A stretch of DNA of 37,404 nucleotides from Dolichospermum compactum NIES-806 (GTDB lineage: Bacteria; Cyanobacteriota; Cyanobacteriia; Cyanobacteriales; Nostocaceae), in contig NZ_AP018316.1 in the NCBI RefSeq assembly GCF_002368115.1, positions 4,475,713 through 4,513,116 of the forward strand, in the 5' to 3' direction. The translations under genes were made by a program, and so were the position numbers. The notes under the pieces are model-generated. The model did not search any database and was not told the DNA's origin. It was given only the letters and a program-made list of their open reading frames with translations. Numbering within the stretch: the stretch's first letter is position 1; each line of letters opens with the position of its first letter. Positions 6,981 through 14,979 of this stretch are shown here, piece by piece.

Positions 6981-9900
6981 CTATTTACTATTAATTATCC
7001 GCTTGTAAACTTCCCCAACTAACCAATCTGCAACCACCTTCTGAAAATCGCTATCATTCATGTAACGGGCAAAAATCGCTTCATTTTGATCTACTCTCTC
7101 CACAAACAAAGACTCTAACATCTGACTAAAAAGCAAACCAAATTTATCAGCAGAATTTACCCGTGCAGCTTGTTGTAATTCATCGGAATTGGCAGCAGTT
7201 TCCACAATTTGATCAAAAAATAGTTGATCAGCTTGGTTAAAATCAGTACCAAAACGATTATTAATAATATCAATTAGCTGTGATAATTTAACAGTGTTTT
7301 CTCTAGCAATACCTGTACCAATATCCTTCGGTCCATCCAGAGGATGAGCATTACTTTTCCTTAACTCTATTGAACCTTCACTAATTTTCTGGAGACGGTA
7401 ATACTCTAGCTGGACTTCGCTATCAAAATCATACTGCGCTTCCTGGGGACGACGTGGCAATTTCGATGATAGATAACGCAAAAAAATGTAAAGTCGTTCT
7501 AAATCAGAATCTTGGTAGGGTATAATCTGACTCAAAAAACTGTACAAATTCCGAAAAGCTGTGAGTTTTTTCCGCCAAACTTTCGCTTCCTCTGGTTTCT
7601 CATGATCGAAAATACGGAAGCGGTCAACTGCTGGATCAAGTGCTGCATTCATCCCTTGATGATCAGCCGGACTTTGACGCTGTTTTGGTTTAAAATAAAT
7701 TTCGCAAAACCTTTCTACTTCTTCATGCAGATATATTCCTAAAGCCTCAAGTTCGCTTTGGAGTTGGTACAGTTGTTGAGGATCTGCTTCTATTCCTAAT
7801 TCTGCTCCTTCATAAAACTGCTGAAATGCTTGGCGAATTTCTTCGCAGTCGTTCACAAAGTCTAAGACAAATGTATCTTCTTTCCTGGGATGGATACGAT
7901 TAAGTCGAGAAAGGGTTTGTACTGCTTGAATACCTGACAGTCGCCTATCAATATACATAGTATGTAGCAAAGGTTGATCAAAACCAGTTTGATATTTTTC
8001 CGCTACGAGTAAAACCTGATATTCATTACTAGCAAATTGTTCTGGCAATTCTTTCTCTCGAATGCCTTGATTCATTTCCTCTTCACTGTAGGTTTTGTCT
8101 TTAATTTTGTCGTCTGTGACTACACCAGAAAAAGCTACCAGCGTTTTGATCGCATAGCCTTTTTCTTGGATGTATTTATCAAAACTCTGTTTGTAGCGCA
8201 CTGCTTCTAAGCGAGAGCTAGTTACTACCATTGCTTTGGCTCTACCACCAATTTTATGCCGGGTAAAGGTGTTGAAGTGTTCCACCATTATTTCTGTCTT
8301 CTGGGCAATATTATGGGGGTGTAGACGCATAAAACGAGCTAGGGAACGGGCGGCGTTTTTGCGTTCTACATTGGGATCGTTGTTACTGGCTTTAATCAGG
8401 TTGTAGTAAACTTTATAGGTGGTGTAATTCCGCAAAACATCTAGGATAAAACCTTCTTCTATGGCTTGACGCATGGTGTAGCGATGAAAAGGCTCTCCTT
8501 GACGACCAAAGAATTTGAGAGTTTCATGTTTTGGTGTGGCGGTAAAAGCAAAGAAACTCAAGTTTGATTGATGGGAACGTTTAACTAAATTGCGGAAAAG
8601 TTCTTCTAAATGTTCTAGTCCTTCTTCTTGGGCGCGGTTACGTGCTTCTGCTTGCAATGCTTGTCCGCCTAATACCCCTTTTAACTCGGTGACGGTTTCC
8701 CCAGATTGGGAACTGTGTGCTTCATCTATGATGACTGCAAAGCGACGGGTAGGCAAAATACCGCTACTTTCTTCGTTGCGTTCTTCTGCTAGTTTGATTA
8801 ATTGGCGTGTGACAAAGGGGAATTTCTGTAAAGTGGTGATAATGATGGGAACGGCACTTTCTAAGGCTTGCGCTAACTGTCGGGAGTTATCATCAATTTT
8901 TTCTACAACCCCTTGACGGTGTTCAAATTGATAAATAGTGTCTTGTAATTGCTGGTCAAGGACGCGGCGATCGCTAATTACTATGACACTATCAAAAATT
9001 CGCTGGTTTTGGTCGTTGTATAAAGATGCAAGGCGATGAGTCAGCCAACCTATGGTGTTACTTTTACCGCTTCCGGCTGAATGTTCAATTAAATAATTTT
9101 GTCCTACACCTTCACCCCTAGCCGCATCTACGAGTAAGCGCACAGCCTGAAGTTGATGATAGCGGGGAAATATCATGGTTTCTTTTTTGAATTTGCGCCC
9201 ATCATCGTCTCGTTTTTCTTCTGTTTGTAAATGCAGAAACCGAGCTAGGAGATCAAGTAAACTATCCCGTCGTAAGACATCTTCCCACAGGTAAGCTGTG
9301 CGGTAATTACGTCCTGCTGTGTCTGGTGGATTACCTGCCCCGCCATCGTATCCTTGATTAAAGGGCAAAAAGTGGGTAGCTTCTGCCGCTAGGCGTGTTG
9401 TCATCCAAACTTCTTCGGTATCAACTGCGAAATGTACTAAGGTGCGGCGTTTAAACTCAAAGATGGTTTCTCTAGGGTCACGGTCTTGACGGTATTGCTG
9501 TTTGGCGTTTTCTACTGTTTGCCCTGTCAGTGGATTCTTTAACTCTAGGGTGATAACTGGAATACCATTAAGACTCAGGGTAATGTCAAGGGAACGTTTT
9601 TTTTCCCGTTCACTGTATTCTAGTTGTCGGGTGATACCCACACAATTGGCAGCATAACGGGTTTCTAAGTCTGAGTTGAGTTTGTGAGCAGCTTTGAAGT
9701 AAGCTATCCGCAGGGTGCGACCGTAGCATTTAAACCCATGACGTAGGGTATGTAGTAAGCCGTAGTTGTCCAGCCATTTACACAGGTCTGTTAGCACTTG
9801 TTCACCTGTTTTTTCTTTGTGCAGTGCTTCTAGTTTTTTCCACTCTTTGGGTTGAGTTTGTTGGATAAATGCGATCGCTATATTCGGAAATAGGGCGCGA

Positions 9901-10004
9901 GTGCGATCGAATTTATCTGTAATTTTCACATAGCCATGACTGAGAAGGTGATTTTCAATCACGCTTTCAAATGCAGTTTCACCATAGCGCGAAATTACAG
10001 TCAC
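6981..10004 (-). CDS. Type I restriction HsdR-like helicase-nuclease, no HsdM/HsdS nearby
   Basis: This 1007-residue protein has the type I R-subunit layout. An N-terminal PD-(D/E)XK nuclease shows Asp140 and LELK at 153-156. A superfamily 2 helicase follows, with Walker A SAGSGKS at 309-315, DEAH at 427-430, FAFTATPK motif III and a C-terminal helicase half with QTLSRLNRIHP. Full-length HsdR acts with HsdM and HsdS, which are absent from this window. It overlaps the upstream minus-strand frame by 4 bp, suggesting translational coupling with the HNH-like remnant there. It converges on the protease-WD40 gene. HIP1 sites at about 8967 and 9868 suggest long residence in a cyanobacterial genome. 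A stand-alone or orphan restriction role is possible. Confidence 0.9.
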   Translation of the reverse strand: MTVISRYGETAFESVIENHLLSHGYVKITDKFDRTRALFPNIAIAFIQQTQPKEWKKLEALHKEKTGEQVLTDLCKWLDNYGLLHTLRHGFKCYGRTLRIAYFKAAHKLNSDLETRYAANCVGITRQLEYSEREKKRSLDITLSLNGIPVITLELKNPLTGQTVENAKQQYRQDRDPRETIFEFKRRTLVHFAVDTEEVWMTTRLAAEATHFLPFNQGYDGGAGNPPDTAGRNYRTAYLWEDVLRRDSLLDLLARFLHLQTEEKRDDDGRKFKKETMIFPRYHQLQAVRLLVDAARGEGVGQNYLIEHSAGSGKSNTIGWLTHRLASLYNDQNQRIFDSVIVISDRRVLDQQLQDTIYQFEHRQGVVEKIDDNSRQLAQALESAVPIIITTLQKFPFVTRQLIKLAEERNEESSGILPTRRFAVIIDEAHSSQSGETVTELKGVLGGQALQAEARNRAQEEGLEHLEELFRNLVKRSHQSNLSFFAFTATPKHETLKFFGRQGEPFHRYTMRQAIEEGFILDVLRNYTTYKVYYNLIKASNNDPNVERKNAARSLARFMRLHPHNIAQKTEIMVEHFNTFTRHKIGGRAKAMVVTSSRLEAVRYKQSFDKYIQEKGYAIKTLVAFSGVVTDDKIKDKTYSEEEMNQGIREKELPEQFASNEYQVLLVAEKYQTGFDQPLLHTMYIDRRLSGIQAVQTLSRLNRIHPRKEDTFVLDFVNDCEEIRQAFQQFYEGAELGIEADPQQLYQLQSELEALGIYLHEEVERFCEIYFKPKQRQSPADHQGMNAALDPAVDRFRIFDHEKPEEAKVWRKKLTAFRNLYSFLSQIIPYQDSDLERLYIFLRYLSSKLPRRPQEAQYDFDSEVQLEYYRLQKISEGSIELRKSNAHPLDGPKDIGTGIARENTVKLSQLIDIINNRFGTDFNQADQLFFDQIVETAANSDELQQAARVNSADKFGLLFSQMLESLFVERVDQNEAIFARYMNDSDFQKVVADWLVGEVYKRIINSK

Positions 10005-10603
10005 AATTTTCCTCCCACACGGCTGATAGCTAAACCTAAAGTATCAAAACAATCTAAAGCAGTACCTTTAAAGCCACAGATTAAGCGACAACGCATATCT
10101 GAATCTTTTTCAAAGACTTTTATCCATATAGAAAACGACCCCCGACTTATAGCAAGTTCGACTATCAATTCGCGTATATTTTGCGTATCTTCACTTTGTA
10201 ATCTTTTTAGTTGATTTTGTGCAAGATTCCAAATTTCGTTTCGTTTTTGCCAACGCTTATCTTTTGAAGTTGGGCGTTTTCTTATATTTGGATGTCCAGG
10301 GTCTCGATCTAGACCAAATGCCTCTATTGTTCTTTGAGCTATTACTTGATTTATAGAATTTAGAGCAGGATGAGTTACAACTAAACCACCTGCAAGATAA
10401 TCAAATGCTAGAGAGGTATTATCGGAATCAGGCAAAAAATACTCAACAGGGTTAATGTCTTGAACTCCTTTGCAAGAATTGCAGTTGACACTTATTTGTA
10501 AATTGCATTTAAGTTGGTCAAATTTTCCAACTTTATTTTTGTTATGGCGTTCAGCCGTTAACGTAATAATAAGGGTTTGGAGGTTATAAATTTTCCAACT
10601 TTT
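10001..10603 (-). pseudogene. 5'-truncated HNH-nuclease-like gene coupled to hsdR
   Basis: The reading frame is open on the minus strand from 10603 to its stop at 10001 but has no ATG; the only plausible start is TTG at 10435 (144 residues). Codons upstream of that TTG still read like protein and include CNLQISVNCNSCKG, which looks like the second half of an HNH zinc-type motif, followed by DINPVEYF. The downstream part, with FDYLAGGLVVTHP and RTIEAFGLDRD, resembles the C-terminal region of TIGR02646/PtuB-type HNH nucleases as I remember them. The transposase relic overlaps the 5' end, so transposition probably removed the first half. It overlaps hsdR by 4 bp. Confidence 0.55.
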
Positions 10604-10920
10604 TTATTCCTCCACAGTAAGCTAAGTTTTTTAGTCTTAGCCAAACCAACATAGCACAAGCTATATGATTTCTTTGAAGACGACCTTTGCGACACTGACA
10701 TGATTCAATGCCAGTTAATTGTTTTATCTCCCTGTGAAACTCTTCTATTTTCCAACGGATTTTACACACCTGTTGTGTAACATCCATGGAACTCATTTTT
10801 TAAATAATAATTAATTTTATCGTGACTAATATTGTCTAAATGTTCTGCTAGATTAGTCATTGTGTAGTTGATTTGACTGCTAAGTAAATACTGGCAGTAA
10901 TTAAGTTTAGTAAATTTCAT
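10584..10920 (-). pseudogene. Internally deleted DDE transposase (IS4/IS701-like)
   Basis: The N-terminus starts at 10920 (MKFTKLNYCQYLLSSQINYT) and runs about 44 codons to LKNEF. The frame then shifts at about 10796 and continues as the C-terminal end, which includes IRWKIEEFHREIKQLTG and RLKNLAYCGG and stops at 10584. The IEEFHREIKQLTGIE stretch is the catalytic-Glu region of IS4/IS701-type transposases. Both Asp regions are missing, so roughly 200 or more codons were lost. Clear terminal inverted repeats were not found. Confidence 0.75.
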
Positions 10921-11111
10921 CGTTAATTAATTTCTTAATGCACCCTATCATCATTCTCTCATAAAATTAATACCCGTCATTTATTTAATCTATTACTATT
11001 AACAATTCTCAATCAGTCTGATTCAATAACATCTTCATTATTGCAGTACACATATACTAATAATTAGCGATCGCTGTGCCAGTTGCGTAAGTCCTGATTC
11101 TATTTTAATAT

Positions 11112-11200
11112 TGTCTGAATCAGGATGTCTGGTTACTGAGCGACTTGTACTGAGCTTGTCGAAGTAAGTCGAAGTACAGAATTTAAGGATTTACAGGATG
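11112..11200 (+). repeat. Dispersed repeat with nested GTCGAAGTA-type insert
   Basis: TGTCTGAATCAGGATGT is followed by a short insert (CTGGTTACTGAGCGA..., with two GTCGAAGTA units) and then ACAGAATTTAAGG and TTTACAGGATG. A shorter version of the insert occurs in the copy at 12954-13020. The rest of 10921-11217 shows no gene, only AT-rich sequence and a HIP1 site near 11068. Confidence 0.8.
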
Positions 11201-11217
11201 TTTAATTTAGCTTAATT

Positions 11218-11661
11218 CTACAAATCATTAAAACCAACATTCTCAGGTGGATGTAAATTCGCAGCAAATAACAAACGACGTAGATTAACAACACCATAGC
11301 GATTTAAACGCAAAGATTCAACCGTTACTCGTCCACAAGGTGTTTTACCAATAACCTGAGTAAAATCATCACTCCAATCAAAATGCTCGCTCCAAACTTG
11401 CTGTCTGGGATTATACAATGCTATTTTTTCCCCTGTTTCTGGATCAATTCCCTCTGTTTTAGTATGTTTATGACCATTGCAGCCAAAGCAACTCCAAGCA
11501 AGATTTTCTAAAACTGTCTCACCACCCGCTTTTCGAGGTTTTATATGTTCAACAGTAAAACTCTCTGTAGCAAATTTTTCGGAACAACGACAATACTCGC
11601 AATAACCACGACTACGAGCAGCAACAATACGCCTAATTGATTCTGAAACTCGCTCTGACAT
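11218..11661 (-). CDS. HNH endonuclease
   Basis: This 147-residue protein contains a complete zinc-supported HNH motif: CxxC at 21-24 (CEYC), His39 in TVEHIKP, Asn53 in LENLAW, and CFGCNGHKH at 58-66. HNH enzymes nick or cut DNA using one metal ion. Its start codon abuts the end of the upstream gene (11661-12068, sharing one base), so the two are probably translated together. This pairing is familiar from cyanobacterial genomes. Whether it is a homing, restriction or toxin-type nuclease cannot be told from sequence alone. Confidence 0.88.
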   Translation of the reverse strand: MSERVSESIRRIVAARSRGYCEYCRCSEKFATESFTVEHIKPRKAGGETVLENLAWSCFGCNGHKHTKTEGIDPETGEKIALYNPRQQVWSEHFDWSDDFTQVIGKTPCGRVTVESLRLNRYGVVNLRRLLFAANLHPPENVGFNDL

Positions 11662-12068
11662 CAGGTTACATTAATATCTGTAGATAAAAACTCATCAATC
11701 AGAACTTTTAAATCAACTTGACGCAATTGAGCTAATTTAATCAATGCTTCTGCGCGTTCAGCGTCTTGTTGTTCAATGCGGTTAATATATTTAAGTAGTT
11801 CTTGATACTCTGTTTCTGTAATTTCTTCATTCTCATTTTGCTCACGCAAATAAGATAATCTATGTTGTTCTTCAGGAGATAAACGACGTTGAATAATTTG
11901 CAATAAAGCAGTTTCGCTATTTGGCGTTTTTGACGCTGCTGATAGCTGTAAAAACTCGTGAGAAAGGGATTCTAAAAATTCTACTGCTTTAATTAAAGAT
12001 TCTCCTGGTAATTGTTCTAGCAGTGTTATTGCTCTTTGGCGAATTTCTGTAGTTGCAGTCATTAGCAA
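11661..12068 (-). CDS. Conserved hypothetical partner of the HNH endonuclease
   Basis: This 135-residue protein is predicted almost wholly helical and highly charged. An N-terminal part with LLEQLPGESLIKAVEFLESL resembles DUF2281-type small cyanobacterial proteins, and a C-terminal part has ERAEALIKLAQLRQ. No catalytic motif is visible. It overlaps the HNH gene by one base and is its likely co-expressed partner, perhaps an antitoxin or regulator. A 37-base relic of its SHEFLQLSAAS segment lies at 3329-3365 and 13036-13072. The start may be Met1 or Met3. Confidence 0.7.
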   Translation of the reverse strand: MLMTATTEIRQRAITLLEQLPGESLIKAVEFLESLSHEFLQLSAASKTPNSETALLQIIQRRLSPEEQHRLSYLREQNENEEITETEYQELLKYINRIEQQDAERAEALIKLAQLRQVDLKVLIDEFLSTDINVT

Positions 12069-12123
12069 TCTGATCTCATATACATATACCTGAAATTGTA
12101 ACCCATAATCAACTTACTGTTAA

Positions 12124-12165
12124 CATCCTGTAAATCCTTAAATCCTGGACATCCTGATTCTGACA
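12124..12165 (-). repeat. Dispersed repeat, start of duplicated block B
   Basis: Minus-strand copy nearly identical to 2427-2467 and in the same position relative to the PIN toxin gene. Confidence 0.85.
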
Positions 12166-12200
12166 ATTAAATTATTAATCCACCCAATTAATAACTTTTC

Positions 12201-12602
12201 TCACTGCAACCAATTCTCCAAACTCAAACCCTCAACTCTTATTAAATCACTATCATTAGAAACAACCGTCAAACCTTTAATCATTGCAGTTGCAGCAATT
12301 AAGACATCTTCAGTTTGAATCGGTAAACCCTTTAATCTTAAATTCGCATGAATTTCCGCAGCTTTTTCTAAAATTGCCAAATCATCTAAGAAAATGATAG
12401 AATAGTTTTGACAAAGTTGATTAAATCTTTCTCTTTTTTTGGGAGCATCAACTGCTAAAAATCCTCTCCTAATTTCAAAATAGGTAATGCAACTAATGTA
12501 AATATCTACCTCTTCAAATTTCATTACTTCTAGCTTTCGTTTGATGTAAAAATCGTTTTTAATAGCGAAAGAAACAATGTTAGTATCTAATAAAAAACTC
12601 AT
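12201..12602 (-). CDS. PIN-domain ribonuclease toxin (VapC-like), copy B
   Basis: This 133-residue paralogue of the toxin at 2501-2902 keeps the acidic residues in LLDTNI, TYFEIRRG, TEDVLIAA and SNDSDL. Residues about 45-133 are nearly identical to copy A, but residues 12-35 (KNDFYIKRKLEVMKFEEVDI) are clearly different. A local swap or selection on the N-terminal helices would explain that. The partner gene lies 8 bp upstream. Both copies look intact. Confidence 0.88.
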   Translation of the reverse strand: MSFLLDTNIVSFAIKNDFYIKRKLEVMKFEEVDIYISCITYFEIRRGFLAVDAPKKRERFNQLCQNYSIIFLDDLAILEKAAEIHANLRLKGLPIQTEDVLIAATAMIKGLTVVSNDSDLIRVEGLSLENWLQ

Positions 12603-12610
12603 GAAATTAC

Positions 12611-12913
12611 CTATTTTCGTTTAATTGCCTCATCAAAAGTTGCCATTTGTTCAGGTGTGAAATCTTCTCCAATTTTGGATAATACTTCTGTTGCCATGAC
12701 AAAACTACAATTTTCTTTTAACTTTTCATCAGACATATTATTAAATCTTTCAGATGTTAAATTATCTTGAACAATTTTAACCAAATGTTTGACTATTTCT
12801 GAATAATCAAGATCCTCTTTAAATAAAGGATCTTCTGCCATTAAAATAGATACCACTTGCTCAATTCTTTTAATTATTGATTCTTGTTTAATATCTGTTG
12901 ATAACATAATCAT
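12611..12913 (-). CDS. Probable antitoxin partner of PIN toxin, copy B
   Basis: 100 residues, paralogous to 2910-3212. The first 45 residues are almost the same and the middle (TSERFNNMSDEKLKENCSF) has diverged. It is placed directly upstream of the toxin, as expected for an antitoxin. Both pairs are intact, so each toxin probably needs its own partner, which would favour divergence to avoid cross-talk; that is inference. Confidence 0.65.
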   Translation of the reverse strand: MIMLSTDIKQESIIKRIEQVVSILMAEDPLFKEDLDYSEIVKHLVKIVQDNLTSERFNNMSDEKLKENCSFVMATEVLSKIGEDFTPEQMATFDEAIKRK

Positions 12914-12953
12914 TACCTCTAATTTCTACTATTTTAACAGTATATCATATAAT

Positions 12954-13020
12954 TGTCAGAATCAGGATGTCTGGTTACTGAGCGAAGTCGAAGTACAGGA
13001 TTTAAGGATGTACAGGATGA
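12954..13020 (+). repeat. Dispersed repeat with 41-bp extra segment (block B)
   Basis: Compared with 3287-3313 in block A, bases 12971-13011 are extra; they contain CTGGTTACTGAGCGAAGTCG and end in GGATGT. The extra segment is bracketed by GGATGT, so it could have been gained here or deleted from block A by slippage. Confidence 0.8.
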
Positions 13021-13035
13021 TGAAATAAAAGCAAT

Positions 13036-13072
13036 TTTGACGCTGCTGATAGCTGTAAAAATTCGTGAAAAG
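13036..13072 (-). pseudogene. Relic of the gene at 11661-12068 (block B)
   Basis: Same 37-base fragment as at 3329-3365, encoding FHEFLQLSAAS on the minus strand. Only about 1 kb separates it from the intact gene. Confidence 0.65.
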
Positions 13073-13083
13073 GGGATGTCATA

Positions 13084-13551
13084 TTAATTACCTTCTTTAA
13101 TCTCAAAAGAATCAATCATCTTTTCCACCACAGGCCAGGATTGATCATATTCCTGTTCTGGGGCTTTATATATAATATAGTAGGCTTTCTTTAAATTCAT
13201 AGTCCCACGTTCCAGCACTTTTAATGTACACCCCTTTTCCTTACGGGTATGAGTAATCTGATATGCGTCAGAATTGCTTAATTTTGGTTCTTCATTAGCT
13301 TTTTCTAATGTATTCAATTCATCCTGAATAATTGTTTTGGTAACTATTTTTTTATAGTCTTCTAAAGATACAGCTTTACCTAAATCAGCAATATTCACAC
13401 TAACTTCTAAAGGACAATTATCTGGTTCAGATTTATCATTGCGAGAAAATTTAACTTTCTCTTGTTCATCTGGTTGTCCAATTGTCGCTGTCCATTTGTT
13501 AGAATATTGGATGATAAAATTCATGTATTTTTCTGGGTGAGTGTAAGATTT
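13084..13551 (-). pseudogene. 3' fragment of the Ser/Thr kinase gene, cut by an IS element
   Basis: These bases repeat the last quarter of the kinase gene at 3376-5178 with few changes; they encode the extracytoplasmic PsbP/Mog1-like domain, from SYTHPEKYM to EIKEGN. Homology ends at 13551, exactly where the IS4-family element begins. The frame continues into the IS for about 20 codons and finds an ATG, but those residues are IS-derived. The kinase domain and TM helix are missing, and no kinase sequence appears beyond the other IS end, so this is a dead fragment. Confidence 0.88.
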
Positions 13552-14704
13552 CTCTGTACAGGACAAAAAATAGAGAAAAAGCTTGCAAAGGAAACAGAGA
13601 AAGGGTTTCATAGAAAGTTACCACACAATCAAAGAAACCCCTATGAACCAGATTAACCTATTACGAGACACACTAAAACCACATTTGGAATGGCATGGAG
13701 CGCGTCTAAGCTTTTTAGCGTTATTTTTAATATCTTTATTAAGAGTAAAGACAGTGAACTTGGTAGAATTAGCAACTGGTTTTCGCAACTGTGCTAAAAA
13801 CGAATCCAATTACAAACGGTTGCAAAGATTTTTCCGAGATTTTGATATAGATTATGCAGTCATAGCGAAAATGATTGTAAAAATCATGAACATTCCCCAG
13901 CCTTGGGTGTTAAGTATTGACCGGACTGAATGGCGTTTTGGTCAAATATGGTTAAATATCCTCATGTTGGGAGTAGTACATAATGGTGTCGCTTACCCCC
14001 TAGTTTGGCAGATATTGGAGAAGAAAGGTAACTCCAACACGGATGAACGAATGGATTTACTTGACCGATTTGGACAACTGTTCCCAGATGCACAAGTTGA
14101 CTATATCAGTGCTGACAGAGAATTCGTGGGGGCAGAATGGTTAAGTTATTTACTGCTTGAACCAAATATTCCATTCCGAATCAGGATTCGTCACACTGAT
14201 TTAATTAGTGATACAGAAAAGACTCTTCCAGGTAGCGTCATTTTTGCTCATCTGGCTGCGGGTGAATCTCAGGTTTTATCTACTCGTCGTTGGGTCTGGG
14301 GTCGTTCAGTTTATGTAGCTGGTTTACGTCTTGATGATGGCAAGTTATTAATCGTGATTTCTGATACTTCTCCCCAAACCATGATTGCTGACTATGGCCG
14401 TCCTTGGGGGATTGAAACTTTGTTCGGTATGTTTAAAACTCGTGGTTTTTGCTTGGAATCTACACATTTTATTGATTCTAACCGATTGAGTAAGCTCTTA
14501 GCTTTACTGTCATTAGCTATGTGTTGGGCTGTCAAGACTGGAGAATGGTTGCATCAACACCAACCTATCAAAATCAAGAAACATGGACCTTTTGCTAAAA
14601 GTGTTTTTCCTTACGGTTTAGATTATCTGCGTTCTCTTGTTACTGATTTAGATTTGAAATATGACGACTTTCTTCTCTCTCTCAATTTTTTGTCCTGTAC
14701 TTAG
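13552..14704 (+). mobile_element. IS4-family insertion sequence, about 1153 bp
   Basis: Terminal inverted repeats are visible: CTCTGTACAGGACAAAAAAT at the left end and, in reverse complement, CTAAGTACAGGACAAAAAAT at the right, with similarity continuing as GAGA-rich sequence. These ends include the transposase stop codon. I see no matching target-site duplication (GTAAGATTT on the left, ATCAGAGAT on the right), which suggests a deletion or recombination beside the element after insertion. Confidence 0.85.
13643..14704 (+). CDS. IS4-family DDE transposase
   Basis: 353 residues from ATG at 13643; an upstream in-frame start at 13583 would add 20 residues but lacks support. The DDE triad is visible: Asp93 (SIDRTEW), Asp158 (ISADREF) and Glu258 (WGIETLFGMFKTRGF). 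The frame is intact, so the element may still be active. The stop codon TAG lies at the extreme right end of the element. Confidence 0.9.
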   Translation: MNQINLLRDTLKPHLEWHGARLSFLALFLISLLRVKTVNLVELATGFRNCAKNESNYKRLQRFFRDFDIDYAVIAKMIVKIMNIPQPWVLSIDRTEWRFGQIWLNILMLGVVHNGVAYPLVWQILEKKGNSNTDERMDLLDRFGQLFPDAQVDYISADREFVGAEWLSYLLLEPNIPFRIRIRHTDLISDTEKTLPGSVIFAHLAAGESQVLSTRRWVWGRSVYVAGLRLDDGKLLIVISDTSPQTMIADYGRPWGIETLFGMFKTRGFCLESTHFIDSNRLSKLLALLSLAMCWAVKTGEWLHQHQPIKIKKHGPFAKSVFPYGLDYLRSLVTDLDLKYDDFLLSLNFLSCT

Positions 14705-14725
14705 ATCAGAGATAGAGATTTCAAA

Positions 14726-14941
14726 ATAGTACGTGGGGACTCCGCGAAACTTGCTGTTTAACAGCTAAACGCCCAGAAGATGAGCCAGTGCGGTCTTGGG
14801 GTTTCCCCAAGTAGAGCAACTGGCGGTATCAGCACGCACTTTTGTGCAAACGTACTGAGTCTGGGAACTTGTGCAAACAAGATATTAAGATTGTGAAATC
14901 TTAAGAATCCCCGTGTCTTTAGACCGGAGAGTGTCAAGAGA
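14726..14941 (+). mobile_element. IS200/IS605-type right-end relic with structured RNA-like segment
   Basis: No protein is encoded. The segment ends with AAGAATCCCCGTGTCTTTAG and ACCGGAGAGTGTCAAG, a hairpin-forming end like those that close cyanobacterial IS605/IS1341 elements carrying tnpB. Before it are several GC-rich palindromic pieces (GGTCTTGGGGTTTCCCCAAG, TTGCTGTTTAACAGCTAA). In tnpB elements this 3' region encodes the omega RNA. No tnpB remains here. A second end of this type lies near 30975. Confidence 0.5.
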
Positions 14942-14979
14942 TATATCACCCGCTAAGTTAAGTTTTTTTCCGTGCGTTT

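Noticed and set aside
2044..13020. Dispersed TCTGAATCAGGAT repeats as CRISPR-like repeats
   Set aside because: Copies are kilobases apart, in both orientations and of unequal length, so they are interspersed elements and not an array.
14758..14949. Minus-strand 63-residue frame in the IS605-type relic
   Set aside because: It reads through hairpin-forming end sequence (LTLSGLKTRGFLRF is the translated end motif); no start signal or family resemblance.
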